Source: an uncultured Elusimicrobiales bacterium
Lineage (GTDB): Bacteria; Elusimicrobiota; Elusimicrobia; Elusimicrobiales; Elusimicrobiaceae
Direction of reading: 5' to 3'
Assembly (NCBI GenBank): GCA_944324645.1
Contig: CALUXB010000003.1
Coordinates: 62,001 to 126,000, forward strand
Length of the DNA: 64,000 nt
The first letter of the stretch is position 1; each line of letters starts with the position of its first letter. Both the position numbers and the translations under genes were made by a program. The notes under the pieces were generated by a model. The model did no database searches. It saw only the letters and a program-made list of their open reading frames with translations, and had not been told where the DNA came from. Below, in pieces: positions 61,827 through 64,000 of the stretch.

Positions 61827-63207
61827 GCCGGAAAAATTCCAGGGCCAAAAGGCCTGTGTGTTGGGCTTTGGGCGAAGCGGCCGGCAGGCGGCTGCGCTGC
61901 TGGCGCGCCACGGGTTTGAGGTTTTAATTAGCGAAGAACATACCCTGCCCCGGGCGGCGGAGGCAGATTTGCCCCCTCAGGTGCACGTGGAAACGGGCGG
62001 GCACAGCGCGCGGGTGTTTGAGTGCGGATTTATTATCAAAAGCCCGGGTATATTTCCTAAAAGTGCAGTACTCAAAGAAGCGCGCAGGCGCAAAATTCCG
62101 GTGTTTTCCGAGTTGGAAGTGGCCTTGGCTTTTGCCCCCAAAGATATTTGCGTGCTGGCGGTCAGCGGCACCAACGGCAAAACGACGACCACCACTTTGC
62201 TGGGGGAAATTTTAAAAGAATATTGCGCCCGCCGGGAGCCCAACCGCCGCGTATTTGTTACGGGCAACATCGGCGCGCCCGTATCTGCGGCGGCTGATGA
62301 ACTAAAGCCCAAAGATTTTTTGGTAATAGAAGTGTCCAGCTACCAGCTGGAAGACAGCTCCTTTTTCCGCCCCAAAGTGGCGTGTTTGTTAAATATCACG
62401 CCGGACCATTTAGACCACCACGGCGGTATGGAAAATTACATCAAAGCCAAAGCGCGGCTGTTCAAAAACCAACGCAGCAATGATTTTGCCGTACTCAACG
62501 GCGGCGATGAATACTGCGCGCGGCTGGTGCCTGCCATAAAAGGGGAGTTTAGCGCTTTTTCCGCCCAGCCTAACCACGTGTTAAAGACGGATGTGTTTTT
62601 TGACGGAGATGAAATTATCTTTAGCGAAGGGCACCACCTGCGCCCGCCTAAACTAAAAGGCATTCATAATATAGAAAATGCAATGGCCGCGGCTTTGTGT
62701 GCATTGGCAGTGCGGGTGCCGGCAGATATTATTCAAACGGTGTTTGACCGCTTTGAGCCTATGGAGCACCGCATAGAACCGTTTGCTTATCACCGCGGGG
62801 TGGTGTATGTGAACGATTCCAAAGCCACCAATTTGGACTCCACGATGATTGCGCTGAAGTCTTTTGACAAAACGCCGCATATTTGGCTGATTTTGGGCGG
62901 GCGTGACAAAGGGGCCTCCTATGAAGTGTTGCTGCCGTATTTAAAGGCCTACTGCAAAGCAGTGCTTAGCGTAGGGGAATGTATGGACAAAATAGAGCGC
63001 GAGCTGAAAGGTCAGTTCCCCATTACGCGCTGCGGCACTTTGGATAAAGCGGTAGATTTTGCTATGGCCCACGCCAAAAAAGGCGATGTGGTGCTGTTGT
63101 CTCCGGCGTGTTCGTCTTTTGACCAGTTTAAAGATTATGAAGAGCGCGGGCGCGTGTTTAAACGCATAGTCAATGAGCGTGTAAAACAAGAGCGAATTGG
63201 TTTGTAA
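61819..63207 (+). CDS. murD: UDP-MurNAc-L-alanine:D-glutamate ligase
   Basis: A 462-residue Mur ligase. An N-terminal Rossmann-like UDP-binding domain (VLGFGRSGRQAA), the ATP loop SGTNGKTT (116-123), EVSSYQLED, NITPDHLDHHGGMENY and NDSKATNLDSTMIAL with the carbamylated-Lys region. It starts at GTG 61819, overlapping murE by 8 nt behind GGGGGAGAG; no later start would keep the Rossmann strand. In most bacteria murF and mraY separate murE and murD; here they are fused tightly. Confidence 0.95.
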   Translation: MFKPEKFQGQKACVLGFGRSGRQAAALLARHGFEVLISEEHTLPRAAEADLPPQVHVETGGHSARVFECGFIIKSPGIFPKSAVLKEARRRKIPVFSELEVALAFAPKDICVLAVSGTNGKTTTTTLLGEILKEYCARREPNRRVFVTGNIGAPVSAAADELKPKDFLVIEVSSYQLEDSSFFRPKVACLLNITPDHLDHHGGMENYIKAKARLFKNQRSNDFAVLNGGDEYCARLVPAIKGEFSAFSAQPNHVLKTDVFFDGDEIIFSEGHHLRPPKLKGIHNIENAMAAALCALAVRVPADIIQTVFDRFEPMEHRIEPFAYHRGVVYVNDSKATNLDSTMIALKSFDKTPHIWLILGGRDKGASYEVLLPYLKAYCKAVLSVGECMDKIERELKGQFPITRCGTLDKAVDFAMAHAKKGDVVLLSPACSSFDQFKDYEERGRVFKRIVNERVKQERIGL

Positions 63208-63220
63208 TGGGCTTTACATA

Positions 63221-63255
63221 AAATCCCCGGGCCGTGGCCCGGGGATTTTGTTTTT
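63221..63255 (+). terminator. Terminator after murD
   Basis: AAATCCCCGGGCC/GGCCCGGGGATTT with a short GT loop, followed by TGTTTTT. The stem is unusually long, about 13 bp. Confidence 0.88.
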
Positions 63256-63298
63256 AAAGGGGCCGGATTCCACTGCAACACAAAATCATATTAAATAC

Positions 63299-63327
63299 AA
63301 AAAACCGCCTAAGAAGGCGGTTTTTGC
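63299..63327. terminator. Bidirectional terminator between murD and tatD
   Basis: AAAACCGCCT pairs with AGGCGGTTTTT; A and T runs on both sides suit termination of tatD on the minus strand and of any read-through from murD. Confidence 0.85.
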
Positions 63328-63346
63328 GTTTGAATGAAACCCAATT

Positions 63347-64000
63347 TTATTTTAGTCCATATAAATCCAGCGCGTTTTGGGTGGTCATCTCTGCTAGTTT
63401 TTCCACCGGCATATTTAAATAGTCGGCCATCCATTGGGCAATCAGCGGGATATTGGAGGGGTCATTTCGGGTGCCGCGCTTGCCCTGCGGGGAAAGATAG
63501 GGGCAGTCCGTTTCCAGCACCAGTTTATCGGCGCCGGCTTTTTTGACCGCTTCGCGGATATATTCATTTTTCTTATAGGTAAAACAGCCGTTTATGCCCA
63601 AAAGAAGCCCGTGGTCCAGCGCTTTTTTAGCCTCTTCATACCGGGCGGAAAAACAATGCAGTACGCCCGGGTATTTGCCGGGAGCGGGCTGCCAGCTGTG
63701 TTTTAATAAATCAAAGGTCTGCTCGTAGGGTGTGTAATCTTCCCCTTCGCGTCGTATGTGCAGAACAATCGGCTTTTGCACCTGGGAGGCAAAAGCCAGC
63801 ATTTCTTCAAACACGCGCAGCTGTACGTCCTGCGGGCAGGCGTGTAAGTAGGCGTAATCGAGGCCAATTTCCCCTACCGCGGCCGCGTGCGGATTTTTAA
63901 ATAAATCTAAAAGTTGTTGGCGCGCTTGCGGCGTATAGGTTTGCGCCACTTGGGGGTGCACCCCTAAGACGGCGGCGGTATGAAGTGGATATTGGGCGCA
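63347..64000 (-). CDS. tatD: TatD-family metal-dependent hydrolase (5' end off the window)
   Basis: The open frame continues through the right edge: upstream of the apparent start the codons read AVLGVHP, the conserved TatD segment, so the N-terminus with the HxH metal site lies outside. Visible metal ligands are the Glu in GEIGLDYAY, the His in LHIR, the His in LHCFS and the Asp in LETDCPYL. The C-terminal ALDLYGL is the family ending. TatD enzymes are 3'-5' DNases/RNases or D-aminoacyl-type hydrolases in quality control. About 218 of an expected ~260 residues are present. Confidence 0.92.
   Translation of the reverse strand, partial: CAQYPLHTAAVLGVHPQVAQTYTPQARQQLLDLFKNPHAAAVGEIGLDYAYLHACPQDVQLRVFEEMLAFASQVQKPIVLHIRREGEDYTPYEQTFDLLKHSWQPAPGKYPGVLHCFSARYEEAKKALDHGLLLGINGCFTYKKNEYIREAVKKAGADKLVLETDCPYLSPQGKRGTRNDPSNIPLIAQWMADYLNMPVEKLAEMTTQNALDLYGLK

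Overview
This window looks like a chromosomal segment of a Gram-negative, roughly 50% GC bacterium. The outer-membrane barrels, a lipoprotein polysaccharide exporter, an HldD-type heptose epimerase and a MurE with a DNPR motif (meso-diaminopimelate type) all say diderm. The type IV pilin-like leader with its GFTLLELL start, in one intact and one decayed copy, and the overall gene style resemble gut-associated Elusimicrobiota. That assignment is an inference from gene content, not a search result. No phage, transposase, rRNA or CRISPR array was seen; one tRNA (Val, CAC) is present.

Layout. 1-1.9 kb: 3' tail of a gyrA-like gene and a GH13 alpha-amylase-family enzyme. 2.0-9.7 kb: a complete F1Fo ATP synthase operon (atpZ-B-E-F-H-A-G-D-C) with an HldD-like heptose epimerase gene inserted between atpA and atpG. 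9.9-12.0 kb: PfkB sugar kinase plus MFS sugar permease. 12.1-14.6 kb: SPFH protein, Sel1-repeat protein and a wrecked pilin gene. 14.7-23.4 kb: glyA (minus) divergent from a plus-strand run of deoxyhypusine-synthase-like protein, outer-membrane barrel, DoxX, dnaX, recR, comEC and guanine deaminase. 23.7-29.5 kb (minus): an AI-2E family transporter followed by a peptidoglycan-recycling operon, ampG-murQ-anmK-nagZ.

29.7-51.3 kb is a large exopolysaccharide/capsule locus in alternating blocks: a secreted FecR-like protein and a beta-barrel (plus); a secreted TIM-barrel protein, an initiating sugar-phosphate transferase and a sugar epimerase (minus); glycosyltransferases, an EpsG-type polymerase, a pyruvyltransferase, Wzx flippase, UDP-galactopyranose mutase and an FrhB-type iron-sulphur protein (plus); acyltransferase, Wzc-type tyrosine kinase, a short Wza-type lipoprotein and an O-antigen ligase/polymerase (minus); and a Wzb-like phosphatase (plus). 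The short export lipoprotein together with a separate barrel suggests a two-part outer-membrane exit.

51.4-64 kb is mostly housekeeping: an EamA transporter with a histidine-rich tail, tRNA-Val, MarC, uvrB, a divergent biotin-ligase-like protein, a single-domain response regulator, tilS, the intact pilin, an alpha/beta hydrolase overlapping a TIGR02757-like gene, murE-murD, and a tatD gene that runs off the right edge.

Two sequence-level themes recur. Many transcription units end in GC-rich hairpins of the type AACCCCG...CGGGGTT, several of them bidirectional. Several genes that begin transcription units have no Shine-Dalgarno sequence but a -10-like hexamer 6-9 nt before the ATG, suggesting leaderless mRNAs.
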